Shown piece by piece: positions 1-8,599 of a stretch of 64,000 bases of DNA; the first letter of the stretch is position 1, and the number at the start of each line of letters is the position of its first letter. The stretch comes from Cyanobacteria bacterium CYA. Lineage in GTDB: Bacteria; Planctomycetota; Phycisphaerae; Phycisphaerales; UBA1924. The notes under the pieces were generated by a model. That model had not been told where the DNA came from. It worked only from the letters and a program-made list of their open reading frames with translations, and made no database searches. Made by a program: the position numbers and the translations under genes. The DNA lies in the NCBI GenBank assembly GCA_008363215.1, contig RHKP01000008.1:124001-188000 (forward strand). The letters run 5' to 3'.

Positions 1-376
1 CGATCAGTCCGTCACAGTGCATTGCCAGTTCAAGCCCGCCGCCCAAGGCCGCTCCGCAGATCGCCGCGGCCGTCGGATATGGAGCAGTTGAAAATCGGGC
101 GAATACCCGAGTTCCGAGTTTCAGGTAGTCCCGCAGTTCGGCGTCACTCTTCTCAACGATCGACTTCAGGTCGGCGCCGGCCACGAACGATCGCTCGGAG
201 GCAGACGCGAGAACCAACCCCCTTATCCCGGTCGGGATCGTATCGAAGGCGCGGTCGATGGAGGTAATCAGTTCCTCGTCGAGCACGACCACGGGGCGAC
301 CAGGCTGCGTGAGCGTGAGCACCGCGACCCTTGGTTCCGACCCCGTCCCGTACACGTGGAGAGGAAGTTCGATCAT
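1..376 (-). CDS. Enoyl-CoA hydratase/isomerase (crotonase) family protein, N-terminal part
   Basis: The gene runs off the left edge; about 125 N-terminal residues are visible, starting MIELPLHVYGTG. It shows crotonase-fold landmarks: the oxyanion segment RSFVAGADLKSI and the helix-capping segment GAALGGGLELAMHCDG. The latter keeps the first catalytic-type Glu (GGGLELA). Known family members hydrate or isomerise enoyl-CoA thioesters, either alone or as the N-terminal half of FadB/FadJ multifunctional enzymes. The cut prevents deciding between these. It is the last visible gene of a minus-strand run with two more crotonases and HMG-CoA lyase, 80 bp downstream of the nearest one, so a role in acyl-CoA catabolism is inferred. 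Confidence 0.85.
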   Translation of the reverse strand, partial: MIELPLHVYGTGSEPRVAVLTLTQPGRPVVVLDEELITSIDRAFDTIPTGIRGLVLASASERSFVAGADLKSIVEKSDAELRDYLKLGTRVFARFSTAPYPTAAAICGAALGGGLELAMHCDGLI

Positions 377-456
377 GCAGTCTCCCTGCGCACAGGCACC
401 GCCGCCCGGTGCGCCGTGCGGCACATCTTAGCGGCTGTCCCCCCCCGATTCTGCTT

Positions 457-1215
457 TCAGGAACGTCGTGCCGATAGCGCTTTCTGGGCGTCGGGCGAGG
501 CGAGAACCTCGGCCGAAAGTCGGGCGCCCTCGAGGACGGGCGCCGCTTCGAGCGAGCCGTCGAGCGTGTTGAGCAGCGACTTGGTCGCGCGCAGCGCCGC
601 GGGCCCGCCCGACGACAATCGCTGCACGAGCCGGTCGGTCAGCGGCGCCAGTTGGTCGACCGATGGAGCCAGGTGGTCGACCAGTCCGAGCGCATGGGCT
701 TCGGTCCCGCTCATGACCCCCCCGGAGAGCAGAACTCGGCGCGCCCTGCCGGGCCCGATCTTGCGGATGACCCAAGGTGCGACGACGGCCGGGCACAGGC
801 CCAGATCAACCTCGGGGTATCCGATGCGTGCGTCGGCGTGCGAGATGCAGATGTCGGCCACGCAGGCCAGCCCGCACCCCCCGCCGATCGCAGCGCCGTT
901 CACACTGGCGACAACCACCATGGGCAGGGCGCGCAGACGGACGGTGAATCGCGCCAGTGACTCAAGCAACTGCGGGCCAGGCCAGGCATCGCGATCCTCG
1001 CCGATGAGCACCTCCCGCAGGTCCATGCCGGAGCAGAAGCACTTGCCTGCACCCGTCATGACAAGCACCACCACATCGCTCGCCTCAGCGAGACGATCAA
1101 CGGCGCGGTGCATCGACTCGAGCAGATCAGTGGAGAGGGCGTTGCGCTGCTCGGGGCGGGTCAGCGTCAGCCGGGCGACCGTTCCGTGCACGCTCAGTTC
1201 GGCCAGGTTCGTCAT
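457..1215 (-). CDS. Enoyl-CoA hydratase family protein, probable methylglutaconyl-CoA hydratase (LiuC-like)
   Basis: This 252-residue crotonase has the oxyanion segment GKCFCSGMDLRE, the segment AAIGGGCGLACVADI and IGYPEVDLGLCPAVVAPWV. The pattern PEV-x-LGL-x-PAV resembles LiuC-type methylglutaconyl-CoA hydratases of leucine breakdown. The second catalytic Glu (PEV) is present, while the GGGCGLA position usually holding the first is Gly, as I recall for LiuC-like proteins. The ATG at 1215 is chosen because it overlaps the upstream stop as ATGA; an ATG nine bases earlier is also open. Its place behind HMG-CoA lyase fits methylglutaconyl-CoA to HMG-CoA conversion. No carboxylase (LiuB/D) or dehydrogenase is in view, so the pathway is inferred. 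Confidence 0.85.
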   Translation of the reverse strand: MTNLAELSVHGTVARLTLTRPEQRNALSTDLLESMHRAVDRLAEASDVVVLVMTGAGKCFCSGMDLREVLIGEDRDAWPGPQLLESLARFTVRLRALPMVVVASVNGAAIGGGCGLACVADICISHADARIGYPEVDLGLCPAVVAPWVIRKIGPGRARRVLLSGGVMSGTEAHALGLVDHLAPSVDQLAPLTDRLVQRLSSGGPAALRATKSLLNTLDGSLEAAPVLEGARLSAEVLASPDAQKALSARRS

Positions 1216-1940
1216 CGCGTCCACACCTCGCGGTTCATGCGCTCAAAGGTCTCGGGCCCGACGGCCTGGAGTGACACCTGCGTCGCCTCGGGCGCCAGCG
1301 CCACTGCCGACAGCGTGCCGCACCAGCGACGCGTCCGGGTGGCGCCCCCACCGGGCTTCTCGCCCAGCACACGGGCGCGGGCAACGGCGCACTCACGCAC
1401 CAGGTCGGCGCTCTCGAACAGTTCATCGACCAATCCCAGACAGTGGGCACGCTCGGCGTCGATGAGCCCCGGATCGAGCAGCATGGCGCGAGCAGGCCCG
1501 TCGCCCACGCGCTGGCGCAGATACGGAGCCGTGACGGCCGGCGAAATGCCCAGCCGCACCACGGGATACCCGAACCGCGCCTCGCGATCGGCCAGCACCA
1601 GGTCAGCCCCGCCCAGCAGGGCGCACCCGCCGGCGATCGCCGCCCCGTGCGCCCCCACCACCACCGGGCACGCAAGCGCGCGCATGGCCTGAATCACGCG
1701 GGCCAGTCCGTGCAGTTGCGCTCGCAACACCGACATCTGCCGATCATGGGCGCCCTCGTGCAGATCGAATCCGGCGCAGAAGACCGGGCCGTCGCCCAGC
1801 AGCACGCACGCACGCATGTCCGCGGCGGTCTCAAAGGCACTGGAAAGGTCGCTCAGCATGCCGCAGGTCAGCGCGTTGCGCTTGTCCGGCCTTGCGATGG
1901 TGATGCTTCGCACCGCGTTGGCGTCATCCACCCGAATCAC
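1212..1940 (-). CDS. Crotonase-fold protein lacking both catalytic glutamates
   Basis: This 242-residue protein is in the same subfamily as its downstream neighbour: oxyanion segment GPVFCAGFDLHEG, then AAIAGGCALLGGADLV and FGYPVVRLGISPAVTAPYL. The position usually Glu in GGxxEL is Ala (GGCALL) and the Glu of the P-E-V motif is Val (YPVV), so hydratase chemistry by the usual Glu pair is doubtful. The start is GTG at 1940, sharing GTGA with the HMG-CoA lyase stop; the open frame extends upstream but would then run inside the lyase gene. Translational coupling with both neighbours implies one operon. It may be an isomerase-, thioesterase- or binding-type crotonase. Confidence 0.8.
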   Translation of the reverse strand: MIRVDDANAVRSITIARPDKRNALTCGMLSDLSSAFETAADMRACVLLGDGPVFCAGFDLHEGAHDRQMSVLRAQLHGLARVIQAMRALACPVVVGAHGAAIAGGCALLGGADLVLADREARFGYPVVRLGISPAVTAPYLRQRVGDGPARAMLLDPGLIDAERAHCLGLVDELFESADLVRECAVARARVLGEKPGGGATRTRRWCGTLSAVALAPEATQVSLQAVGPETFERMNREVWTR

Positions 1941-2860
1941 GAAGCAGGCTCCCGGACGAGCAGTTCGCAGGCGGCCTTCGTTGCCTCTTCCAGGCGGCGC
2001 GGGTCGACCCCGCACTTATACCCCGCCTCGATGATGGTGCGCACAAGCAGGTCGGTGGCGATGTTGCCGGGCGCGCGGACTTTGCCCGATGCGGCAAAAG
2101 GGCACCCGCCCAGCCCGCCGGCGCTGCTGTCAAACGAACGCACCCCCAGTGCGAGCGCCTGGCGCACGCACGCGGCCGCCCCGCCGTGCGTGTCGTGCAG
2201 GTGCAGCGTCAGACAGGGGTCGCCGATTTCAGTGTCGCGACACGGGCCCAGGCGGTGGAAGATCTCGCCGATGAGACGCTCGACGTGTTCGGGCGTGGCG
2301 GCGCCGATGGTGTCGGCAACGTCGATCTCGTCAACACCCAGCGCCAGTAGGCGGGCGGCTATGTGCGTCACGGTTGAAGGCGCGACCGGGCCTTCGAACG
2401 GGCACACGAACGCGCACGAGATATAGGCGCGGATGGTCAGTCCGCTCTGGCGGGCCATTTCGATGACCGGTCGGAAACGCGTGATCGACTCGTCGATCGA
2501 CGCGCTGATGTTCTTCTGGGCAAAGGTCTCGCTGGCGGCCGTGAACACCGCGATCTTGTCCACGACCGGGCGGTCGCTGTTGGACTCCAGCAGACGTTCG
2601 AGCCCCTGTTCGTTTGGCACCAGCGCGCTGTAGACCACGTCCTCGGGCTTGTCGGCCCGGAGCATCCCCACCAGTTGGTCGGCGTCTGCCAGTTGCGGCA
2701 CCCGCCCGGGATGGACGAAACTGGTGATCTCAATCTCGTCCACCCCGCTCTTCTCAAGGGTGCGGACAAACTGACGTTTCGACTCGGTCGCGACGATTGA
2801 CGGCTCATTCTGCAGCCCGTCGCGCGGGGCGACCTCAGTAATTCGCACGTAGTTGCTCAC
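1937..2860 (-). CDS. Hydroxymethylglutaryl-CoA lyase
   Basis: This 307-residue TIM-barrel enzyme is predicted to split HMG-CoA into acetyl-CoA and acetoacetate, the last step of leucine degradation. The N-terminal signature VAPRDGLQNE carries the Asp and Arg of the HMGL/DRE-type active site. The metal-binding HLHDTHG is present, and the C-terminal loop GGLGGCPFA contains the catalytic Cys of the HMG-CoA lyase signature. Length matches the family (about 300). GTG at 2860 is preferred because homology starts at once (SNYVRITEVAPRDG); the longer frame adds low-quality residues that overlap the divergent promoter region. It is the first gene of the minus-strand catabolic operon. Confidence 0.92.
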   Translation of the reverse strand: MSNYVRITEVAPRDGLQNEPSIVATESKRQFVRTLEKSGVDEIEITSFVHPGRVPQLADADQLVGMLRADKPEDVVYSALVPNEQGLERLLESNSDRPVVDKIAVFTAASETFAQKNISASIDESITRFRPVIEMARQSGLTIRAYISCAFVCPFEGPVAPSTVTHIAARLLALGVDEIDVADTIGAATPEHVERLIGEIFHRLGPCRDTEIGDPCLTLHLHDTHGGAAACVRQALALGVRSFDSSAGGLGGCPFAASGKVRAPGNIATDLLVRTIIEAGYKCGVDPRRLEEATKAACELLVREPAS

Positions 2861-2942
2861 GCATAATGATATGAACCTCCTCCGCTGGTATGCTGACCCC
2901 TGCGGACGCAGGGGCGCCCGCGACTTTCCGGGAGGTGACACA

Positions 2943-3419
2943 ATGGCTCAGGCGATTCCCAGCGGATGCGAAGGGTTCATCCCTCATCTCGTGCTGTCCG
3001 ACGCGTCGGCGGCGATCGAGTTCTACAAGAAGGCGTTCGGGGCCGAGGAAATCTCGCGCATGCCCGCCCCCGACGGCAGGAAACTCTGGCACGCGGAGAT
3101 GCGGATCGGCACCCGCATCTTCTTCTTGAGCGACGACTTCCCCGAGATGTGCGGAGGCAAGTCACGCTCGCCCAAAGCCCTGGGCGCTTCGCCGGTGACC
3201 ATCCACATGTACGTCGAGAACGTGGACAAGGTGTTCCAGCGGGCCGTGGACGCCGGCGCCACCGCCACCATGCCGCCCACCGACATGTTCTGGGGCGACC
3301 GCTACGCCAACCTGGTGGATCCCATGGGGCACACCTGGGGGGTGGCGACCCATATCAAGGATCTGACGCCCGAGCAGATGATGCAGGCGGCCGCAGAGAT
3401 GGCCGGACAGTGCCAGTGA
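2943..3419 (+). CDS. VOC (glyoxalase/PhnB-like) family protein
   Basis: This 158-residue protein belongs to the vicinal-oxygen-chelate superfamily, PhnB/YdcC-like group: IPHLVLSDASAAIEFYKKAFGAEE at the N-terminus, FFLSDDFPEMCG in the middle and DRYANLVDPMGHTWGVATH at the C-terminus. These proteins form beta-alpha-beta-beta-beta modules with a metal or substrate site; the specific reaction cannot be read from sequence. A strong GGAGGTGA ribosome site at 2931-2938 sits four bases before the ATG and decides the start. It is divergent from HMG-CoA lyase across 82 bp, which must hold both promoters. Confidence 0.88.
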   Translation: MAQAIPSGCEGFIPHLVLSDASAAIEFYKKAFGAEEISRMPAPDGRKLWHAEMRIGTRIFFLSDDFPEMCGGKSRSPKALGASPVTIHMYVENVDKVFQRAVDAGATATMPPTDMFWGDRYANLVDPMGHTWGVATHIKDLTPEQMMQAAAEMAGQCQ

Positions 3420-3592
3420 GCGGGTGACCGGCGCCGGGCTCGGCGGGGGCCGCGATGTCGCGGCGACAGAGTCGGTCGCGGACCTTGCCGAGCGCCGGTA
3501 TCGCGGCGCCACATGCCCGACCGGCAAGGATCGCCAGCGCGATCACGTTTTCGCGCGCACACCGCGCCGCGGCCGAGCGACGCCGCGGCGGG

Positions 3593-4711
3593 TCAGCGCC
3601 CGGGCTTGAAGAAAACCCTGAGCGAGTCGTAGATGTCCGCCTTCTGATTCACGCGGCTTGTGATCAGCCGCGGACCGTACTGGTCGGCACGCCCGTGGGG
3701 GAACGCCTCTTGCAGCACGTTGATGAAGTTGCCCGAGCCGTAGGCCGAGTGCACCTGACAGTAGCCGAAGAGGTTGCAGCGCTCGATGAGTTCCTCATCG
3801 AGAATTTTGACGCATTGCCGGTTGTCGGCCTCGGAGGAGTTGTCCCCGTCGGAGAAGTGGAAGAGATACGCATTCCACTGAGACGGGTCGTAGTGGGCGT
3901 CAAGCAGTTCGCCGCAGCACTGATAGGCCGAACTGATACGGGTGCCTCCGTCCTCCCTCATGGTGAAGAATGTCTTCTTGTCCACTTCTTCGGCCCGCAC
4001 GTCGTGGACGATGTATCGCGTCTCGATGCCGTCGTAGTTGCGCCGCAGCCAGGTGTCGATCCAGAAGGCCTCGAGCCGGACCAGTTGCTTCTGCTCTTCG
4101 CCCATCGAGCCGGACACGTCCATCATCAGCACGATGACGGCGTTGGACTGAGGCTTCTTGACCTCGTTCCACGAGCGGAAGCGCAGGTCATCGCGAATGG
4201 GGACGATCACGGGGTTGACCGGGTCATACTCGCCCATCGCCAGTTGGCGCTTCAGCGCTTCGCGATAACTGCGCTTGAAATTGCGCAGCGACGCCGGGCC
4301 CACCGGGCGGATACCTGTGTACTTGTCCTTGACCGTGGTGATGCGGTGCTCCCCGCGGGGCTGAATGCGTGGGAGTTGCAGTTCTTCGGCCAGGATGTCG
4401 GCCAGTTCGTCGAGATCGACTTCCACTTCCAGGATGTGTCGCCCTTCGTTTTCACCGCCCTGCCCGTCCCCGTCGCCGGGCTGCTGTCCGACGGACTGCC
4501 CTTCCTCCCCCTCGCCGATCCCCACGCCGGCACTGTTATCGCCATACCTGAAAGTAGGGATGTCGATGTCATGTATGGGTATGGAAACGGCCCGCTTGCC
4601 CTCACGCCCGATCAGTTCATCGCGCGTGAGGAATCGTCGCAGGTCCTTGCGGATCTTGCCGCGGACGATCTGCCGAAAACGCTGATGGTCCTGTTCGATC
4701 TTGCTGACCAT
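3593..4711 (-). CDS. DUF444 (YeaH/YhbH) family protein with a von Willebrand A-like fold
   Basis: This 372-residue protein matches the YeaH/YhbH family. It starts MVSKIEQDHQRFRQIVRGKI, has a Gly/Glu-rich linker around residues 60-90, and a vWA-like core with the MIDAS motif VLMMDVSGSMGE, then TRISSAYQCCGELL and YLFHFSDGDNSSEADN. In other bacteria this gene forms a triad with the serine kinase PrkA and SpoVR/YcgB, linked to nutrient starvation and sporulation. Neither partner is in this window. It follows the flippase-like gene with three bases between them, so the two are likely co-transcribed. No obvious U-tract terminator follows. Confidence 0.9.
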   Translation of the reverse strand: MVSKIEQDHQRFRQIVRGKIRKDLRRFLTRDELIGREGKRAVSIPIHDIDIPTFRYGDNSAGVGIGEGEEGQSVGQQPGDGDGQGGENEGRHILEVEVDLDELADILAEELQLPRIQPRGEHRITTVKDKYTGIRPVGPASLRNFKRSYREALKRQLAMGEYDPVNPVIVPIRDDLRFRSWNEVKKPQSNAVIVLMMDVSGSMGEEQKQLVRLEAFWIDTWLRRNYDGIETRYIVHDVRAEEVDKKTFFTMREDGGTRISSAYQCCGELLDAHYDPSQWNAYLFHFSDGDNSSEADNRQCVKILDEELIERCNLFGYCQVHSAYGSGNFINVLQEAFPHGRADQYGPRLITSRVNQKADIYDSLRVFFKPGR

Positions 4712-4714
4712 GAT

Positions 4715-5704
4715 CTATGAGCCTGTACGAGACTGGGCATCGGCCGGATCGTCTGACGACTGAAGCGGGGCCCCAGATCGTCGGACAACGTGCTTCGTCC
4801 GACCGTAGAGCCACGCCGAGCCGGCAAGCCCGACCGGCAGCGCGACAAGCAACTCGGCGGCCCGGTTGAGCAAGTCCGCGGTCAGCCCGAGCGCCCTGGG
4901 TGCATCGGACGAGAGCACCGGCAACGCCAGCCCGATGCCCCACTCCCGCACGCCCAGCCCGTTGCCGACGAAGGGAATCAGCAGTGCGGCCTGCGAAACG
5001 GCGGTGATGAGCGTCGCCTGCGCCAGCGACAGCGGATGTCCGATCAGCGCAAACACCACGGCGTAGCGCGCCACCCACGCGAGAATGTCGAAATAGCGCA
5101 CGCACAGCGCGATCGCAAGCCCAGGTCCGGCTGCGAAGGCTGAACCCTCGCGCTGCGCCAGCAGCAGCCCGGCGACTCCGGCCACCAGCCCCGGCGACGC
5201 GACGATGAACCAGCCGGCCAGAGGCGCGGCACGATAGCCCGCCCACGCGACCAGGCAGATTCCCGCGCTCGAAACGACGCTCAGGCTGACCGATGTCACC
5301 AGCACGCGGATCGAATCACGCACGGCAATGCCGTTGACCCGCTTGTGATACGCCAGACGCCCGAACATGCCCGGGCGCAGCGGGAGATAGTTGAGCAGCC
5401 ACGCACTGGCGATCAGCGCGTGCATTTCACCCAGCCCCACCGCCCCGTAGCGGCGTGTGAGCACCCAGAACGAAATCGAGATCAGCACCCAGTTGCAAAT
5501 CGGAAGCAGCAGCGCCAGCCCGACCAGCCAGACCGGCGCGCGCCCGATCGCGTCGATCGCCGCCGCCAGCGAACCGCGATTGCTCAGCACCGCAACGACG
5601 GCGGCCGCCAGGAGCAGCAGTCCGACCACCGAGCCGACAAGCCGTCGCTTCCGGCTGGGCGGGCCGGCGGCGACGACGGCGTCTTCGTCGGCGGGGCTTG
5701 TCAA
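4715..5704 (-). CDS. UPF0104/LPG-synthase-TM flippase-like membrane protein
   Basis: This protein of about 329 residues has roughly seven or eight hydrophobic segments and the family landmark PFVGNGLGVREWG near residue 240, typical of the LPG_synthase_TM/YbhN/AglD group. An N-terminal helix covers about residues 22-40. Relatives flip or modify lipids or glycolipids in the cytoplasmic membrane; the substrate here is unknown. The start is a TTG at 5704, ten bases after the upstream stop. Later starts are possible, since the first 18 residues are hydrophilic and unconserved. It is squeezed between the large secreted protein and the DUF444 gene, probably in one transcript. Confidence 0.82.
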   Translation of the reverse strand: MTSPADEDAVVAAGPPSRKRRLVGSVVGLLLLAAAVVAVLSNRGSLAAAIDAIGRAPVWLVGLALLLPICNWVLISISFWVLTRRYGAVGLGEMHALIASAWLLNYLPLRPGMFGRLAYHKRVNGIAVRDSIRVLVTSVSLSVVSSAGICLVAWAGYRAAPLAGWFIVASPGLVAGVAGLLLAQREGSAFAAGPGLAIALCVRYFDILAWVARYAVVFALIGHPLSLAQATLITAVSQAALLIPFVGNGLGVREWGIGLALPVLSSDAPRALGLTADLLNRAAELLVALPVGLAGSAWLYGRTKHVVRRSGAPLQSSDDPADAQSRTGS

Positions 5705-5714
5705 GGGACGAACC

Positions 5715-8276
5715 TCAACGCCCGCCTTCGGAGGCTTTCAGGGCGGGCGGGAACATTGCCCGCACGTCGGTGGCGCGCGCCACGCAGGGCCGTGCTTCTT
5801 CGAGCCGGGTCTTGATCAGCCCGGCCAGTTGCGCCACTTCAGGCCAGGGGGCGTTGATCGCCTGCGCGAGCAGCGGACTGCCCGGATCCGTGACGCGGGT
5901 CAGCAGCACCAGACTCTCAACGACCGCGGCGTGAGGGCGGGCACGGAAGTTGGAGTCTTCGAGCATCGCCTGTGCCGCGTGGTCAAACTCCATCAGGTTG
6001 ACTTCCATCTCGCTGGGCGGAACCGCCGCCAGCAGGTACGCGCGCTCCGCCGGCAAGGCTGACTCCAGGCGGGTAGTCAGGGCGCGCGCGAACAGTTCAA
6101 TCCCTGCCTGCGGACGCTCGGCCGTGCGCACAGGCCAGGCGAGCATGATGGCCCGCGCCAGCATCACACCGCCGAGCAGTTCCTCGGGCGAGCCGGACTG
6201 GATGAGCACCGAAGCCTGCTCGGCCGTGAGCCGATGCTGGGGCAGGCGGACGATCTCGACCGGGCTGGATTCGACGCTGAGGCACAGCGGACCGGGGCGG
6301 AAGGACTGAAGTGCGCCGATGACAAAGCCCTGGAGCACACGCCAGCGGATGCGGTGGTTGTTCAGCGAATTGAGCGAGAGGATGACGCCGCTGGCTCCAA
6401 GATCGACGGGGATGCGCGCCTCGATGGTCTCGCGCGGATCGAGTCGGAATCGCCGGTTGAGTTCGACGACCTCGGGGAACAACTCGCCGAAGAAGAAGCC
6501 CACGTTGTTATCGCGGTGCGGCTGCAACAGCAGCCGGCTGTTGATCGGACGGTCGGAACCGACGCCCAGCGGAATCGGCGCCAGGTTGCGCAGACGGACG
6601 GTGACGTAGAAGGGCTGCATCGGATCACGCGAGCGGGGCCCGGCGTCGACCTGCAGGTCCATGAAGGTCTTGGGGTCGTAGACCATGTCATCGATGTAGC
6701 GCGGCACCGCCGCCGCCATGCTGTCAAGCGACCTGCCCAGCGCCGTCATCGGCGTGCTCGACGGATCCAGCGCCAGGGCGTGATGCCGGGCCCACGCAGC
6801 CGCCGCGCTCAGCGGGGCGTAACGGGTCGATTCCAACAGAACCTGCACGGCTTCTTTGGTGCGCCCGAGTTTCTCCAGCGCCAAGCCACGGGCGATTTCG
6901 CCCACGCGCCCGGGCCCGCCCTGCATCTGGTCCACCCGTGCGATGGCCTGCTCGTACTCGCCATCGCGCAGCCGCAGCCAGGGGTCCAGCGGCTCAAGCA
7001 GGCGGGCAACGCCCGGCGCCTTGGCGGTCATCGCTGCGATGTCGGCATCGACCGTCTCACGGCGCGAGTCGCACCACAGACGGTACAACTGCAACTCGAT
7101 GAACATACTGATAATCAGCGACGAGGCCTGATCGGCGGTGTACCCCGCCGGGCGCGTCTTTTCGCTTTCGAGTTGCATCGACGCGTACACCACCGACTTC
7201 TCCAGGTCGGTCAATGCCGCCTCCACGGTCTCGGTATCGCCCAGCGCCAACGCCGCGAGGATTCGCATCTTGTCCAACTCGACGTCGAGCCGCACCTCCG
7301 CCGGATCGACGAAATCGTCCAGCGGAAGATCGCGCTCGATGGCGGCCTGACGGCGCAGTTGGGCGTTGCTGCGCATGACACTCAGTTCGGCGTTGAGCGC
7401 GTCGCGCACGATCGCCGGGCCCTCCGTCTGGAATCGCAGCGAGAGAGTCTCGGTCCCGAATGAGGGCGGGAGTTTGCCCCCCAGGTTGAACAGTTGCGAG
7501 GCGTGCGAGAAGAAACGCCGACCGCTGGTCATCGCGCCCTGGGCCAGCAGTTCACGCGCGATCGAGTAATGCACCTGCGGATCGATCGGGTCGGCGTAGA
7601 GCACGTTGAGTTGCATCTCAAAGCGTCCGACCGGGTCGTCCACCTCGCTGGTGAAGTACGTCAGCGCCAGTTGCACCGCCGACTTGTTCGAACCGTCCAG
7701 GTCAATCGCCTGACGCAGCATCCGGACGAACCCCTGCGCGTCGCCCCGCTCGCGGAGAAGCAGCGCCGCATCCAGAGCCAGCCGGCTGCGGACCTCCGGG
7801 CGCAGTCGCTCGCCCGCCGGGCCCAGAAATCGCTCGTAGGCCGCCAGCCGCTGCTCGACCGTCTGCTGCCGCGCGATGCCCGAGATAATGAGCCGGAGTT
7901 GGGCGACGGTGTCGTCCGGATCCAGACGCACGACCTGCCGCGTCGCGTCGATCAGCAGGTCGCTGTCACCGGTCGCCCACGCCGCCGCCGCGACTTTCCG
8001 CGAAAGGTCCGCGTCATCCGGAGTCAGTTGCTGCGCCAGCCGCAGCGTGTAGTAGGAAATGAGATAGTCGTCCGGCGTCGGGCTGGGCTGCATCCGCAAT
8101 TCGGCCAGGGCGAGTCTCTGAATCTCGCGTGCAGCCGCCTGCGTGACCGCGTCGGGGCCTGCGCCGCTGGTCTGCGCCGCTGCGGCCGGCAGAACCACGC
8201 TCATGCCGATGATGACGCCCAGAAGCCCAACAGCGCGAACAGACAGATGATGGACGCGGCGAAGAAAATGACGCAC
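5715..8276 (-). CDS. Large secreted protein with TPR-like helical repeats, function unknown
   Basis: This 853-residue protein was not recognised as a named family. GTG at 8276 gives a convincing signal peptide (basic RHFLRR, hydrophobic VGLLGVIIGMSVVL, AAAAQ cleavage region) with a GGAG Shine-Dalgarno about eight bases upstream. The alternative ATG at 8204 overlaps the upstream stop as ATGA but has no ribosome site and truncates the signal. The body is Ala/Leu-rich with recurring helical hairpins (LTPDDADLSRKVAAAAW, LDPDDTVAQLRLI, ARGLALEKLGRTKEAVQ), suggesting TPR-like repeats. It is then followed by a beta-rich region near residues 550-650. Export and a scaffold role are inferred. It overlaps the small membrane gene by 76 bases if the GTG is used. 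Confidence 0.75.
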   Translation of the reverse strand: MRHFLRRVHHLSVRAVGLLGVIIGMSVVLPAAAAQTSGAGPDAVTQAAAREIQRLALAELRMQPSPTPDDYLISYYTLRLAQQLTPDDADLSRKVAAAAWATGDSDLLIDATRQVVRLDPDDTVAQLRLIISGIARQQTVEQRLAAYERFLGPAGERLRPEVRSRLALDAALLLRERGDAQGFVRMLRQAIDLDGSNKSAVQLALTYFTSEVDDPVGRFEMQLNVLYADPIDPQVHYSIARELLAQGAMTSGRRFFSHASQLFNLGGKLPPSFGTETLSLRFQTEGPAIVRDALNAELSVMRSNAQLRRQAAIERDLPLDDFVDPAEVRLDVELDKMRILAALALGDTETVEAALTDLEKSVVYASMQLESEKTRPAGYTADQASSLIISMFIELQLYRLWCDSRRETVDADIAAMTAKAPGVARLLEPLDPWLRLRDGEYEQAIARVDQMQGGPGRVGEIARGLALEKLGRTKEAVQVLLESTRYAPLSAAAAWARHHALALDPSSTPMTALGRSLDSMAAAVPRYIDDMVYDPKTFMDLQVDAGPRSRDPMQPFYVTVRLRNLAPIPLGVGSDRPINSRLLLQPHRDNNVGFFFGELFPEVVELNRRFRLDPRETIEARIPVDLGASGVILSLNSLNNHRIRWRVLQGFVIGALQSFRPGPLCLSVESSPVEIVRLPQHRLTAEQASVLIQSGSPEELLGGVMLARAIMLAWPVRTAERPQAGIELFARALTTRLESALPAERAYLLAAVPPSEMEVNLMEFDHAAQAMLEDSNFRARPHAAVVESLVLLTRVTDPGSPLLAQAINAPWPEVAQLAGLIKTRLEEARPCVARATDVRAMFPPALKASEGGR

Positions 8277-8527
8277 GAGATCATCTCCATCCAGAGGACG
8301 ATCGTCCGGTTGGTACGAGGGAAGATACGCTCGGCAACGCAGGAGAGAAACACCACGTGCCCGGCGGCAAAGGCTCCCAGCCCCGCCGATACCAGTTCGA
8401 CCGAAAACCCGGTCGCTCGGGTGGCGCCCGTCACCGCGCTCCACAGCCCCGCCAGCACAAGCGAGAATGACCACCCGGTGGCCAGCCCCACCAGCGCGAA
8501 CTCGGAGATCCTCGGCCGTGCCCGCAC
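8201..8527 (-). CDS. Small three-helix membrane protein
   Basis: This 108-residue protein has three hydrophobic stretches (ALVGLATGWSFSLVLAGLW; VSAGLGAFAAGHVVFLSCV; ISCVIFFAASIICLFALLGFW). The start is GTG at 8527 with a well-placed AGGAGGG about eight bases upstream. The coding signal is supported by the ribosome site, sensible membrane topology, and tight coupling to the following secreted-protein gene. The family is not recognised. It lies 72 bp downstream of rho and may be co-transcribed with it or have its own promoter. Confidence 0.65.
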   Translation of the reverse strand: MRARPRISEFALVGLATGWSFSLVLAGLWSAVTGATRATGFSVELVSAGLGAFAAGHVVFLSCVAERIFPRTNRTIVLWMEMISCVIFFAASIICLFALLGFWASSSA

Positions 8528-8558
8528 CGAGTGCCCTCCTGCCGGGACAGCCCCGGCG

Positions 8559-8579
8559 CTGCGGGCAATGTACCCGCAG
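8559..8579 (-). other. Hairpin between rho and the small membrane gene
   Basis: A perfect seven-base inverted repeat, CTGCGGG and CCCGCAG separated by seven bases, lies in the 72 bp gap after the rho stop codon. No U-tract follows on either strand. It may stabilise the rho mRNA 3' end or be a weak terminator. Confidence 0.35.
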
Positions 8580-8599
8580 GCCCTCCTGCGTGCGAGCGG

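Noticed and set aside
6234..7463. Plus-strand open frame of 409 codons
   Set aside because: Antisense to the large secreted helical-repeat protein; composition is typical of a mirror frame.
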